A stretch of 64,000 bases of DNA from Rhizoctonia solani (GCF_016906535.1 NC_057372.1:229501-293500), one strand, 5' to 3'; positions 10,177 through 20,995 are shown, counted from the first letter of the stretch. Notes: generated from the sequence alone by a model not told the origin. Translations and numbers: made by a program.

Positions 10177-13100
10177 ATGTCACCACTCTTCACCATTTCG
10201 ATCAAGCCAGAGAAAAAAGCGGAACCACTAGAAGTCCTGATAGATTCAGGCGCCACTTCGTCATTTCTCCATCCCCGCACCGCGGAATTACTCCGTCTTC
10301 CACTCATTGACCTCCCCACTCCACGTACCGTCACTATGCTCGATGGGTCGAGCCCCCAGGCTGGCAAAATCTGGAAGAAGGCAATCCTAACCTTCTCCTT
10401 TGATGGCAAGAAAATAACAGAAACCTTCCTCATATGTAATACAGGTTCTCACGCTGCCATCCTAGGATTGAAATGGTTGGAAACTCATAATCCGGAGATT
10501 GACTGGAACACGCGCACTCTCTCCTTTCCTCATGTCCCACCGGAACACGTGGCCATCGCCGAAGAAGAGGAAGCTGACAAGAACCCCCTTGAAGGAGTAC
10601 CCTCCAAGTACCACCAATACGCTAAGGTATTCGGAGAAGAAGAATTCAACAAGCTACCTCCCCACCGGCATTACGACATTGGAATCAAACTAACAGAAGA
10701 AGGACCCCTGAACTCGCCTCTCTACAGCATGACTGACGCTGAATCCGCCACACTCAAGGATTGGCTCAGGGACAAGCTCAAAGCAGGCAAAATCCGGCCT
10801 AGCAAGTCCTCCATTAGTTCCCCCGTTATGTTTGTCCCAAAGAAGGATGGTTCCCGTCGCTTGGTAGTAGATTACCGTTGCCTCAACAACCGGACCAAGA
10901 AAAACGTCTACCCACTTCCCCGTCCTGATGACCTCATGGCCCAGCTCCGCGGCGCCAAGGTCTTCACCAAGCTAGACCTAAGATGGGGTTACAATAACGT
11001 CCGGGTTAAGGAAGGTGACAAGTGGAAAACTGCCTTCCGCACCAAATATGGGTTGTATGAGTCCCTGGTTATGACCTTTGGTTTAACAAACGCCCCCGCC
11101 GCCTTTCAGCACTTCATGAACGAATTGTTCAAAGACTTATTGGATGTATGCGTCATCATATACTTAGATGACATCCTGATTTACTCCAAGGATGACGCGT
11201 CCCACACCCAACACGTCCATGAGGTCCTACGGCGCTTACTAGAAAACCAATTGTTTTGCAAAGCCTCGAAATGCACTTTCCACGTCACTTCCGTGGAATA
11301 CCTTGGGATTATTGTCTCCAATAACGGGTTTAGTCTGGATAAACTCAAGATCCAGGCAGTACAGGATTGGCCGGTACCCACTAAAGTCAAGGAAGTCCAA
11401 TCATTCCTAGGGTTTGCTAATTTCCTTTGCCGATTTGTTGCCAACTTCAGTCATATGGCTAGGCCGCTACACAACCTAGTGAAAAAGGACACGCCGTGGA
11501 AATGGGGCACCAAGGAACAGGAAGCTTTCCAGGGACTGAAGGACGCCATCACCAACGCCCCGGTCCTTTGTCACGCCGATCCCTCCAAACCGTACTTTCT
11601 AGAGACAGACGCCTCAGGGGCCGCCCTTGGATCCATACTGAGCCAACGACAAGAAGACGGACGATTGCACCCCTTAGGCTTCCTATCCGAGTCATTCAAG
11701 GGAGCCGAGCAAAATTACAATACACATGATAAGGAGCTCCTAGCAATCATCCGCTCCTTCGAGTATTGGCGTATATTCCTGGAAGGCACTACGCATCCTA
11801 TCACCGTCTTTACTGATCATTGGAACCTGGAGTACTGGAGGGAGTCTAGAACCTTTAACCGCCGCCATGCACGCTGGCACCTCCTCCTGGCTGGGTATAA
11901 CTTTCAAATTGTGTACCGCCCCGGCAAGCAATCCGGTAAACCAGATGCCCTGTCACGCCGATCCGACCATGCCGACATTCCACCCGCCGCCCAGACCATG
12001 CTCCCAGACCCTGTCTTCGCCAACGTAGCCCTAGTAACGCCCGAAAAGGAACTTCAACGACAGATTGAGTCATCCTTAGACCAAGACGAGTCCCTGGAGG
12101 AAATCCTCCAATTCTTACAGAACGAATCTAAGGCTCCACCCTCAATCAAACGCGCCTTCAAGGACTACGAGATGGAAGCAGGCCTACTATTTTACCAAGG
12201 GCGGATTGTGGTTCCTGACGTTGGCACCCTGAGAACGGATTTGCTTCGTATTTTCCACGACAGTCCACTGGCCGGGCACCCTGGGAGGCAACGAACGTTG
12301 GAACTGATCTCCAGAAACTACTATTGGCCCGGCATCCGCGCTGACACCTATTGGCACGTGGATTCTTGCGAAACCTGTCAACGGATCCGCAAACCCAAGT
12401 ACGCTTCTATCCCCCCACAGCCTTTGGAACTTCCCACGCGACCTTGGCAACATGTATCCTATGATATGATCGTAGATCTACCCAAGGACGGAACCAATGA
12501 TTCCATCCTGGTAATTGTTGACAGCTTCACCAAGTACGGGATCTTTGTCAAATGTTCCAAGAAACTGAAGGCCCCAGAATTGGCGGAACTATTCCTAGAA
12601 CACGTGTGGAAACGTCATGGTATGCCTGAAAAAACGGTCTTGGATAGAGGGAGGGTCTTCAATAATAAATTCCTGAAGGCACTGTACAAACGCCTAGGAA
12701 TAGACCCCCACTTCTCATCGGCATATCACCCACAGAGTGACGGTCAAACCGAGCGGGTCAATCCTTCAATCGAACACTTCCTCAGGGCTTACTCAGGGAT
12801 CAACCAGCGGGACTGGACTAAGTGGCTTCCAATGGCGGAGTTTGCGTATAACAACGCCGTCCATAGCAGTACGGGTAAAACCCCCTTTAAAGCCCAGTAT
12901 GGGTGGGAACCAACCTTAACCCCGTCCAACGTACCAACGGACGTCCCAGAAGCAGACGATCTGGCCCAAACAATGGAGGCCCAGTGGAAAGAGGTAGAAT
13001 CTGCCCTCCGGCAATCTAAACAACGAATGGTAGCCGGGGAAGATGGTAACCCAACGGAGTTCGATGTCGGAGAGGAAGCATGGCTCGATGCTAAGAACGT

Positions 13101-13527
13101 TAATCTCAAAACCCTAAGCCCCAAACTCACAGAACAACGCTTGGGACCGTTCAAAGTCATTGAGAAGATCTCCGACCGCGCGTACCGCCTTGAACTCCCT
13201 CCTACCATGAGGATCCACAACGTCTTTTATGTAGGACTCCTGTCTAAAGTCAAGAGGGACAAAAAACGGACATTTGAGAACCGCCCGCCACCAGTCACCG
13301 TGGACGGAGAAGAGGAATACAAGGTCGAAGGAATCACCAATGCCGAAGAAAGGGATGGGAAATGGTTTTTCCGAGTCAAATGGAAGGGGTACGGGTCCGA
13401 GGAGAACACATGGGAACCTTGGGAAAACTTAAAAAATGCGGAAAAAATTTTAGAAAAATACGAAAAAGATATGAAGAAGAAGGCCCTTGGCGCTGCCAAG
13501 GCCCTTAGAGGGGGGGCAGTGTCGTAG
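10177..13527 (+). CDS. Element C Pol polyprotein (PR-RT-RNase H-IN-chromodomain)
   Basis: An open frame of 1,116 residues. An aspartic protease (IDSGATSSF, residues 22-30) comes first, then reverse transcriptase with IIYLDDIL near residue 329. RNase H starts near 475 (ETDASGAAL), the integrase HHCC finger lies near 690-735, and the integrase core (DRGRVFNN, HPQSDGQTER) near 820-865. A chromodomain (FFRVKWKGYG) spans about 1045-1100. The frame is open upstream of 10177 to the slippery site, so the natural product is probably Gag-Pol. The stop codon TAG lies inside the 3' LTR (TGTCGTAG). A TDHW in place of the usual TDHR in RNase H is the only odd residue noted. Confidence 0.95.
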   Translation: MSPLFTISIKPEKKAEPLEVLIDSGATSSFLHPRTAELLRLPLIDLPTPRTVTMLDGSSPQAGKIWKKAILTFSFDGKKITETFLICNTGSHAAILGLKWLETHNPEIDWNTRTLSFPHVPPEHVAIAEEEEADKNPLEGVPSKYHQYAKVFGEEEFNKLPPHRHYDIGIKLTEEGPLNSPLYSMTDAESATLKDWLRDKLKAGKIRPSKSSISSPVMFVPKKDGSRRLVVDYRCLNNRTKKNVYPLPRPDDLMAQLRGAKVFTKLDLRWGYNNVRVKEGDKWKTAFRTKYGLYESLVMTFGLTNAPAAFQHFMNELFKDLLDVCVIIYLDDILIYSKDDASHTQHVHEVLRRLLENQLFCKASKCTFHVTSVEYLGIIVSNNGFSLDKLKIQAVQDWPVPTKVKEVQSFLGFANFLCRFVANFSHMARPLHNLVKKDTPWKWGTKEQEAFQGLKDAITNAPVLCHADPSKPYFLETDASGAALGSILSQRQEDGRLHPLGFLSESFKGAEQNYNTHDKELLAIIRSFEYWRIFLEGTTHPITVFTDHWNLEYWRESRTFNRRHARWHLLLAGYNFQIVYRPGKQSGKPDALSRRSDHADIPPAAQTMLPDPVFANVALVTPEKELQRQIESSLDQDESLEEILQFLQNESKAPPSIKRAFKDYEMEAGLLFYQGRIVVPDVGTLRTDLLRIFHDSPLAGHPGRQRTLELISRNYYWPGIRADTYWHVDSCETCQRIRKPKYASIPPQPLELPTRPWQHVSYDMIVDLPKDGTNDSILVIVDSFTKYGIFVKCSKKLKAPELAELFLEHVWKRHGMPEKTVLDRGRVFNNKFLKALYKRLGIDPHFSSAYHPQSDGQTERVNPSIEHFLRAYSGINQRDWTKWLPMAEFAYNNAVHSSTGKTPFKAQYGWEPTLTPSNVPTDVPEADDLAQTMEAQWKEVESALRQSKQRMVAGEDGNPTEFDVGEEAWLDAKNVNLKTLSPKLTEQRLGPFKVIEKISDRAYRLELPPTMRIHNVFYVGLLSKVKRDKKRTFENRPPPVTVDGEEEYKVEGITNAEERDGKWFFRVKWKGYGSEENTWEPWENLKNAEKILEKYEKDMKKKALGAAKALRGGAVS

Positions 13528-14100
13528 ACACAATCGATACCAGGGAATTTATTCCCATTTTCTCGAATTTAAACGAAATAGAACGAACAACATTTTCGAT
13601 CACGTGACCTCGGCGCTTATATCATACGCTAAGCGCCAAGCCACGTCCCCTTCCGCGCTTAGTCAGCATACGTAGCCACCTCCACCGATGACATCACTAT
13701 GACACGTCAGTGACACGTATGCATGAGTAAGGCCGACTGCGGATCGGGTTCTTATTGGATTAGGTATTTGACACCATGTATTTGTAATTAGTTGAACTGT
13801 AGAATATATAAGGAGGCCAACCGACCATGGTAACACCCAGGTCGATTACCTCTTGTCGCATCACCCATTGTACGAGGGCCTTACAGCCCAGTAAGCTTTA
13901 CTTAGTTACTTAGTCTACACCGCCTTAAGCAGCCTCTACGCTGTACTTAGATAGCTCGTTGTTGCCCTTACAGGTCTTGACACCGTAGTATAGTTGGTCG
14001 TCGTCGTAGGTAGCTTGCCCACCGCCTTAAGCGGTCCTTACTTAGTCACACCCGGCCGCAAGCGCCCACCTCCTCGACGTCCTTACAGACGTCTAGGACA
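13520..14100 (+). repeat. 3' LTR of element C (L4 family)
   Basis: It is 581 bp, the same length as the 5' LTR. It is preceded by the polypurine tract TTAGAGGGGGGGCAG and followed by the target-site copy CAGGG. The first eight bases also provide the pol stop codon. Confidence 0.95.
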
Positions 14101-14183
14101 CAGGGGCTACGATGCAATGTCCTTTCAAGCTTTGGTGCTTATCCAAGCGTAGGTCTTGTTTGTTGACAAGAGTACGAGTAGGA

Positions 14184-14195
14184 AAGACTTGACCT
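14184..14195 (-). other. Self-priming-type primer-binding site of element B
   Basis: On the minus strand AGGTCAAGTCTT lies two bases after the B 5' LTR. It is perfectly complementary over 12 nt to the LTR segment at 14418-14429, itself about 34 nt downstream of a TATTTAAA box. The rest of 14106-14197 is the leader of B, continuing at 7670 beyond element C. Confidence 0.7.
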
Positions 14196-14197
14196 AG

Positions 14198-14645
14198 TGT
14201 CACAACTCAGCTTGGACCTATGGTTCAAGGGGGTTTAAAGTCCGTGGCACTATCACCAATGGACTATGAGACAGGTAGAGGGGCGACAAGGGCCCAGGGG
14301 TTATGGATAGGGTAGAGAGGCAACAAGGGCCTAGGGTTATGATTCTTAAGTAATGTGCACTTAGCCAACTAGGGGCTTGGGCAAGGGATAGGTAAGAGTT
14401 GAGGTGAATTGACAAAGAGGTCAAGTCTTGCTGTTTTAGCGGCAACTTGACCTGGTTTAAATACATGAGAAGAGCCACATCAAAAACAACAATACAAAAC
14501 AGTGAGTCATTTACAATTTCACATCATATATCAAATATGTCACGTGATCTTGATGAGTCATAAATATATACCAAAAAAGGAAACTATCTTGGAAAAAAGG
14601 TAGAAAATAGTAAAAAGTCATGTCATGCCAATGATGGTCATGACA
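14198..14645 (-). repeat. 5' LTR of element B (L1 family)
   Basis: A 448-bp L1 LTR in minus orientation, almost identical to 1494-1939, with outer flank TTGAG. The TATA-like TATTTAAA and the predicted start AAGACTTGACCT lie in its central part. Confidence 0.9.
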
Positions 14646-14650
14646 TTGAG

Positions 14651-15690
14651 ATAGGATCTGCATTATCATGTACTCTTCCTGCGTGGTGCACAATCTGCAT
14701 TCCTGAGTAGGCTGAGAATACTAGGCCCCAAGTCATCAGTCTTCTGTTGACATTGTTGTAAGGCTTGCCCCAAGTGAGAGCAGCATGATCTGTGATAGCA
14801 ACAAATTCAGCTCCTTCCAAGTATACCTGAAATTTCACAAGTGCTTCCTTGAGGGCTAAATCTTTGTGCTCTGTTGGGGAGTAGTTTCTCTCTGCTTCTT
14901 TTAGAATCCTTGACCAATAAGCAATGACTTGCTCTGCTTGTACAGTTGTTTCTTCAAAGTCATGCTTATCCCATGTATCCCTCCCAGTCATGTTGTCTCT
15001 CTGCTTGGAAGCAGGAATTGTCATTCTGGGGACTGGGTTTCCTTTGTCATATTCCCTCCTTAAGTACTTGTATGCCTTTGTCCCTTTTAAATCATTTATC
15101 TTGATGGATTGGACTTGCTGTAATATTCCTCCAAGGCCATAGTTGCATGCATCTGTATCTAATCTATAAGGTTTTCCAATAATAGGATAGGCCATTACTG
15201 GGGCAGATGCAAGGGCATCTTTAGCAAGTTCAAATGCTTGTTGTTCCTTTTCCTCCCAAGACCAAGTTGTTCCTTTCTTGAGAAGTTTAAACAAAGGTGC
15301 TACAATCCATGAGTAGAAGGGAATATAGCTAGAGAAATAAGTCATCATCCCTAGGAAAGTCTGTAAAGTAGGAACATTTTTAGGGGGTTCCAACTCTAAG
15401 ATAGCATCAAATTTTTCCTTATGGGTTGATAGACCTAATCTTGATACCTTCTGTCCTAGCAATAGTAGTGATTGGTATCCAATATGGCACTTCTTTGGAG
15501 ATAGGGTGATTTCAGCTTCTTCAATAGCTCCTAAGACTTGACCTAAGTGATTGCAATGGTCCTCAAACTCAACACTGTAGATCACTATGTCATCAATATA
15601 TACTAGGGCAAATTGCCATAGAAATCTTGAAAGTACTCTATTCATGACATGCTGGAACTCTGCTGGTCTATTCCTATATCCAAAAAGTAG
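14651..15690 (-). pseudogene. Element A pol: RT palm and RNase H
   Basis: This encodes the C-terminal half of a gypsy RT with the catalytic LVYIDDIVIYS motif, the thumb, and an RNase H domain (DTDACNYGLGG, later AITDHAALTWG). An insert of about 80 residues within RNase H is unusual for the family. The reading frame joins to 1-1488 after removal of element B, and upstream to 15864 after removal of the S element. Confidence 0.9.
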
Positions 15691-15863
15691 TGTCATAAAC
15701 AGAGGAAAATAGAACTAGCCAGAATTGAACCAACTTGACCACTAAGCCATAGAGCCCTATTATTCCTCTGCTGACAACCCATGATTACACCTGCTACCCC
15801 CCAAATTTGGGCTTGGGCCAGCATGCAACCACTTGTACTGGTCATGTGACCGTGTCCAGGACA
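15691..15863 (-). mobile_element. S element: 173-bp TG...CA unit with tRNA-like segment
   Basis: It is bounded by AGTAG on both sides (15686-15690 and 15864-15868). On minus it begins TGTCCTGGACA and ends TTTATGACA. Near its 3' end are an A-box-like TGGCTTAGTGG and a B-box-like GGTTCAATTC only 7 bases apart. It has no coding capacity. It could be a tiny non-autonomous solo LTR or a SINE-like unit. Confidence 0.8.
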
Positions 15864-15868
15864 AGTAG

Positions 15869-16720
15869 TTTTGTAGGTTGCCAGTGACTGTTGTGACATC
15901 TGAAAGCAAGTTTCTCTCTGTCTTCTTCCTTGATGGTCAGCTGAGTGAGTCCAGCTAGTGCATCTAAGGTAGTAAGCCATTGAGATCCTTCCAAGGCATG
16001 CAGGATGTCAGTTTGTTTTGGTAAGGGATACTCATCTGGTACAGCTACTTCATTGAGACATCTGTAATCCACACATAATTTGGGTTTAATGTTGCAATAG
16101 ACTACTATAACAGGGAATCCCCAAGCACTCTGGGATGGCTCAATGACTCCAAGTTTAAGCCATTCCTCAGTCTGCTTGTCAATAACTTCTCCTTTAGCTG
16201 GAGAAGCATGGTAAGTGGTTAGAGATATTTCTTTGGTTCCTGGCCTTAGTCTAATCTCCAGTTGGGTGTTATGAGTACCAAGTCTACCATCTAATCCAAA
16301 GGCTAACTCATGCTTGTGCAAGACCTTTTCTAGTTTAGCCCTTTGATTAGGGGTGAGATGTTCTGAGAAATTAACCTCTTGAAGGAATCTATCTGAAGAG
16401 ATGGGTTCTGGGTCAGGTACCTCAGCAGTCTTGGGTCCTCCTTCAGGTGATCTCATTAAGTCCTCTTCTTGCGCAGTAGGCTTTTCTTCAGCTTTCCTCT
16501 GCACCATGGCTTGTACTAAGGTAGCATACTTGATAATGCTGTCTTTTTCTTCCTTAGTAATGTCCTTTTCCTTTGCAAGGTATTTGTTAGGATCATGCAT
16601 ATATCCAAGAATCTCTCCTCCTTGCAATCTTAAAGGATGTTCTGATAGGTTAGCAACCTGAATCTTGGGATTGTTCCTATCTATAAGACAGCCTGTTATA
16701 ACAAACCAATGTTCTTCTTG
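15869..16720 (-). pseudogene. Element A pol: RT fingers region
   Basis: It contains the RT N-terminal signature (GVIEPSQSAWGFPVIVV, then LCVDYRCLNEV and DEYPLPKQTDI), preceded by a linker with EHLTPNQRAKL. An in-frame TGA at its upstream edge (about 16721) separates it from the protease segment in the same frame. The frame resumes across S at the AGTAG duplication, with some degradation next to it. Confidence 0.85.
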
Positions 16721-17660
16721 TCAATGGGAGTTGAGAGATCTGTCCATAAAACCAGAGGCTTGACCTTCCTTCCATATTGTCTTGACTTTGATGAGCTTGA
16801 TAGTATGCACTGGGATAGTAACTGTCTCATAGACTTTTACTTTAACAGTATTGGGAGGTAATTTCCTATGTTGGAGTTGCTGCTTGTAGGCTTTCTTAGA
16901 GATCTTGATTTTCTCAGAATTCTTGATGAATCCTTGCACAACTTCAACCATAAAGGTATTACCTTGTTGATCAATTCTTGGGCTGGAATCTGATTCTTCT
17001 ACAGGAATAGAGCATCCTGTATTCCCAAAAACTATCCTTGTTCCATCTCCATTCCTAACTAATGACAGTTGATACTGAGATGCAAAGTCTGTTCCTAAGA
17101 TAAAAGGTGTGTTCATGTTGGGAACTATATAGGCTTCTACAGTCATTTTAACTAATCCTTGTTCAGTATCAAAGATGATAGGAAGGGAAATATACTGTGA
17201 TAAGCTACTATTCCCAGTAACTTGAATTAACTTGAGTTTTTGTCCAATGCATACTCTAGGTGGTGGATCTAGAGTTTTAAGTATTGACTCTTTAATGAGA
17301 GTGATCTCTGAGCCTGAGTCCAAGGTGATGCACTTCTTAGGTCCATTACTTGTCTGAAGCCAACCTTTGATGATAGTGGCTTTGGATCCAAAGAAAGCAG
17401 TTCCTGGTGGTCTTGACATTAATTGCTTGAGAGTGATTTCCTCTCTATTCTTGGCTATAGCTGTATGACTACTAGCCATCTTCAGTTTCTTATTAAGGCT
17501 CTTCCTAGTGGGGAGCTTGGGTTGTACATATCCAGAAAACACAGATGAATCAGATTCCTTACTGCCCTGGTCAGCAGAGTTAGTACCCTGGCTTACAGTG
17601 GTCCCCTCCAGACCATGCTGTTCCTCCTGAGATCCAGAGCTGGGCTTAGCACTGGAGGTA
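16721..17660 (-). pseudogene. Element A protease region
   Basis: A retropepsin-like domain with TLDSGSEITLI at its active site and a later PFILGTDF motif, the usual pair flanking the flap. Upstream is a serine- and glutamine-rich linker (17543-17660) in the same frame, reached from gag by a frameshift near 17,740. It is followed by the TGA that separates it from RT. Confidence 0.82.
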
Positions 17661-17667
17661 GAGACAG

Positions 17668-18399
17668 CTAATGACTGAAGGGGCTTATGAAAATCCTGCT
17701 CTTCCTCAGAAACAGACTCTTCTTCTTCAGTGTCATATTCTGTTTCATCAAGTAGGCTTCATCACAGAGATCTTCATAAGCTTCCTGGGCTTCCCATTCA
17801 TCATCATCTGCCTGTGCCATATGTGATTGCACAAATCTGGAGTTCTTCTTGGCATGCTTATAGTCTCTATCCCAGTGCATCATACTACCACAGTGTCTAC
17901 AAGGTCTAGCTTTCTTGTCTTTAGGAGTTTTACCTTTAGATACTGTAGAATCATCCTTAGGGTATTTTGGTGGAGGATTATTTTGATGCCATCCTACTGG
18001 TTTAGATCCTGCTAAGTGTGAGTGTGCACTTGACCCAGAGTGCCTGTTTCCTTCTAGTCTCTTGAGAGTGGATTGCATCTGATGTAGCTGATGCTGCATG
18101 TCAGAGTTATGAGAAGAATCCTTTCCCAAAAGGTCCTCCTCATGCCATGCAATCTTGTCAAGGAAGTCCTCCCAAGTGACTATTCTTGAGGTGTCTATAT
18201 GTGTGGTCCAGGACTTAGGAGCACCATTCATGATTTCAAAGATTAATTCAGAGTCAGTCCAGTCACTGACAATAGTAAGAGCCTCCATCTTCCTGATGAC
18301 ATAGCCTTCTGGGGTCTCTTCTGAATGATCTTTATCCCTGAACCTGATGCGCATGGCTTGATTTTTGTCATAACCCATATCTGGAGGGGTTATTACCAT
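17668..18399 (-). pseudogene. Element A gag
   Basis: An ORF of 243 residues starts with ATG at 18399 and contains a capsid-like region and a lysine-rich nucleocapsid end. The zinc knuckle reads CRHCGSMMHWDRDY, so the last cysteine of the CCHC pattern is a tyrosine here. A run of acidic residues follows, after which the frame changes near 17,740 towards the protease. Upstream the leader is cut by L2 and L3 solo LTRs. Confidence 0.75.
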
Positions 18400-18431
18400 A
18401 TATATCCACTGTTAAAGATATATACAGTATA

Positions 18432-18960
18432 TGTCAGAGCCAACAACTACCAGAGAGGTAACCTAACAAGCTATTGCCTAATATAGGACTTATCAGCTAG
18501 TAGGATCTAACAATGCTCAAGGGCAATGCCACATAAGGGGTGGACAAGACTAATCTAAGTAAAGTGCACTATGCTATTAAGATAGCAGGGCTAAAACCAA
18601 GGCAGGGACTATTACACTCAAGGTGCACCTGATTGTATGCCAAGGGTAGGTAGTGTTGGAGGGATAAGAGGTTGAGTTCTGAGGCTTAAGGCTCTCAGAA
18701 CCCTCCTTATATATTCAACAGAGAAGGGGAAGAGTAATTACATGTACAAACATAACAACAAAGATAAGGTCACATGACCAAAGATAAGAAAGACGTGATC
18801 ACATGACTAAAGGTCATGTGATAAGATTACATAATAAGCGCTAAGCACCTAAATAGCATAAAGATGCATATATCCATAAATCTTCATGAAAATAGCGCAT
18901 ATATTCACTATTTCTTTGACTTAGTGGATTCTAAGGTGGTCACGCCTTTAGGGCATGACA
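18432..18960 (-). mobile_element. L2-family solo LTR
   Basis: A 529-bp unit, TGTCATGCCC...GGCTCTGACA read on minus, flanked by GTATA on both sides (18427-18431 and 18961-18965). Other L2 copies are at 24392, 41883 and 46822. Confidence 0.9.
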
Positions 18961-19008
18961 GTATATATGATGCACAGTGATATATTAATAATATAAGTTG
19001 CTGGGGGA

Positions 19009-20241
19009 TGTTATGTATCACACATTTTTGCATTCACAGCTCACCATCCACAATAATCTGTATATATCTGACTTTCTGATTTAATGGCCATTTGACTCCT
19101 ATTTTCCATTATTCCTGTCATTACTATATGTAACGCTCATATTGACTGTATGTGTTACAAATCGTTCAATAGAGCTCCTTCCGCTCGTTCTAACGCTGCC
19201 TGTCACGTGCTCATACGATAAGATCTCATGGAGATATTAGCTTCACAAGATTCTATCTATGTGGCTCAAGTACCTTACTAATCATTATATTTGTATCTTT
19301 ACATCTAGCTCATCACATGACTAGCTCTAACTTGGGAAATGAACCTTATTCCTAGCTTAGTTGAGTCATACCTCTCATGAGATTACTAAGGTTCTCCTTA
19401 TCTAGTAATTTCTAGTGGCACTGCAAATCCTGCTTATGAGTCATTCTGCTTGCCACCAGAATGACTCACACTAACAACTCACTCTAAGTGCTCATTGGCT
19501 GCCAAGCATTTCTTGATAGACTGAGTCATGTATTTAGATGTTTCTATTTTTAACTAATTGCAGTTCAACCCAAGAGCAGCCACATTCCATCCTAGTCATA
19601 TCTGTGCCTTCCCACCCACCAATCAAAGTCTTAGGAAGCACAGTCCTAAGCAAGTCATATTCATACTCTGACTAGGTGAATGACTCAGTAACCTTGCCAC
19701 TCTAGGGTATAAAAGGGGACTCTTGCATACCCTTGGAGGGCACCCACCCTTCACTCTTACCACTCACTGTTACTGTTGACTGTCACTCTTGGGTTTGGGC
19801 TTGCCCCCCTCAATTGTGTGATATATTGTGCCTCAAGATTTCAAATAACTTAAACTTGTATAAGTGGATCTCCCAAGTACCCATAGTGTGGAAAGGTTGT
19901 AGACCTGATACAGAGTTCTTAGGTTAAGTGAACAGAAGGCAATCATCCTTAAAGAAGGATATATACTAAGTAACCAGTTAGTTCCTGCAACTAGGAGTGA
20001 AACTTACATAACTATCTCTGCCAAAGGGAACCTGAGCCAGTACTCTTGCTCTTACAGAAATACTTACTAAGACACTTTACACTGAGAAAAGATATATCTG
20101 TAGTTGATTGTATTCAAGATAGCTAGACCCAGAGAACCCTAAAGAAGCTACTTCTTTACTTAGCTTGGAAATTGGGAAATCTTCCAACACAGACTCTGCT
20201 CAGCACCAGAGTCTCAACCTCTTTTCCGCCAATTTACAACA
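19009..20241 (+). mobile_element. L3-family solo LTR (1,233 bp)
   Basis: It starts TGTTATGTATCAC, ends TTTACAACA, and is flanked by GGGGA on both sides (19004-19008 and 20242-20246). An internal TATA box (GGGTATAAAAGG, about 19706) gives the orientation. A copy of identical length in reverse orientation is at 44652-45884. Short ORFs within it are not conserved genes. Confidence 0.9.
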
Positions 20242-20334
20242 GGGGATGTTGCACTCCCCCTGCCCCCCTAGCTGCAGGCCAATGTTAATGCCCACAGGCA
20301 AGGTCTGAATAATATATTATTATAGAAGAGATTA

Positions 20335-20600
20335 TGTCATCCCCCCCACCTCAAATCCATAGTAGCTTAGTATAGTATTTGATAAAGGACTGGAGGGGGG
20401 GAGGTCATGTGACCTGGACTTAGGGAATATCACTAAGTCCAGCCATGTCAACCATAAGTCTCTTATATGTGGGAACTCAGAGGCTGTGAGTGCATATGGG
20501 CAAGTATATGCGTGCTTGCAGTCATGTAGGTGTGCAGCATGAGTGTGTTGGAGGCTTGACAAGGTCAGGACTCATGGAAAGAATGGAGTGGGTTGTGACA
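20335..20600 (-). repeat. LTR-like segment of uncertain ownership
   Basis: A 266-bp segment with inverted ends, TGTCA at left and TGACA at right. The right side is followed by a C-rich tract that on minus reads AAAAGGGGGGGCAA, like the polypurine tract before the LTRs of B and C. Flanks are GATTA and TTGCC, so it is not a solo LTR. It could be the 5' LTR of element A (about 165 bp upstream of the A gag start once nested LTRs are removed), or the 3' LTR of a minus-strand element to its right. A promoter/origin region of the neighbouring Rep-like unit is also possible. Confidence 0.4.
20414..20442. other. Perfect 10-bp hairpin with 9-nt loop upstream of Rep-like gene
   Basis: CTGGACTTAG and CTAAGTCCAG pair around a 9-nt loop. 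On minus the loop reads TGATATTCC, which shares 7 of 9 positions with the geminivirus nonanucleotide TAATATTAC. It lies about 550 bp upstream of the Rep-like start, on the strand opposite Rep as in geminiviruses. It also lies within the LTR-like segment, so this may be coincidence. Confidence 0.3.
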
Positions 20601-20995
20601 TTGCCCCCCCTTTTGCACATAGTTTAGGGGACATGAACATGTGCCATTAAGAATGATGTCTGGATTGATATCTTGCTAGGTGTCAAGTCCTCCTAGGTAT
20701 GGTTGTGCAACGGGTTGTTCTGAGGTCACCTGACTTGTTCTGGGTCATGTGATCCTTGTTGGAATGTTGTTTTCTTCCTGTGGGAAAGTTCCCACACTAC
20801 TGTCTTTGTAAGGCTGCTTCTCAAGTCTTCTGGAAATTCCTGGTTAGCAACATATTTCATGGTTGCTTGGTTACTGCATGGTGCCATTTTATTGTTCTGA
20901 ACAAATTGGTAGGGTAAGTTATTTTCTTCTGACTCAGTCCCTTGGCCCCCATGGCATAAAGAAGAGGGCAGTGGGAGGTGGGATAAGTCATCACC

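Larger units (their letters stand above)
7671..14100 (+). mobile_element. Element C: nearly intact Ty3/gypsy chromovirus with L4 LTRs
   Basis: Two 581-bp LTRs (7671-8251 and 13520-14100) flank gag and pol. The element is bordered by CAGGG on both sides (7666-7670 and 14101-14105), giving a 6,430-bp unit inserted in the leader of element B. The LTRs differ at roughly ten sites, mostly C/T or G/A changes at CpG positions, suggesting a moderately recent insertion. Pol is a single open frame. Gag has one apparent 1-base deletion. It is the best preserved element in the window. Confidence 0.95.
1494..14645 (-). mobile_element. Element B: full-length Ty3/gypsy chromovirus with L1 LTRs, containing element C
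   Basis: Two L1 LTRs in minus orientation (1494-1939 and 14198-14645) bound a gag-pol unit. The outer flanks are TTGAG on both sides (1489-1493 and 14646-14650), the expected target-site duplication. Removing nested element C and its duplicated CAGGG leaves about 6.7 kb, a normal gypsy length. B interrupts pol of element A, and the reading frame of A resumes exactly across the duplication. B is defective, with several frameshifts and stops. Confidence 0.92.

Noticed and set aside
20305..20326. AATAATATATTATTAT near the Rep unit as a replication origin
   Set aside because: A pure AT palindrome without a GC stem; common in this AT-rich leader sequence.
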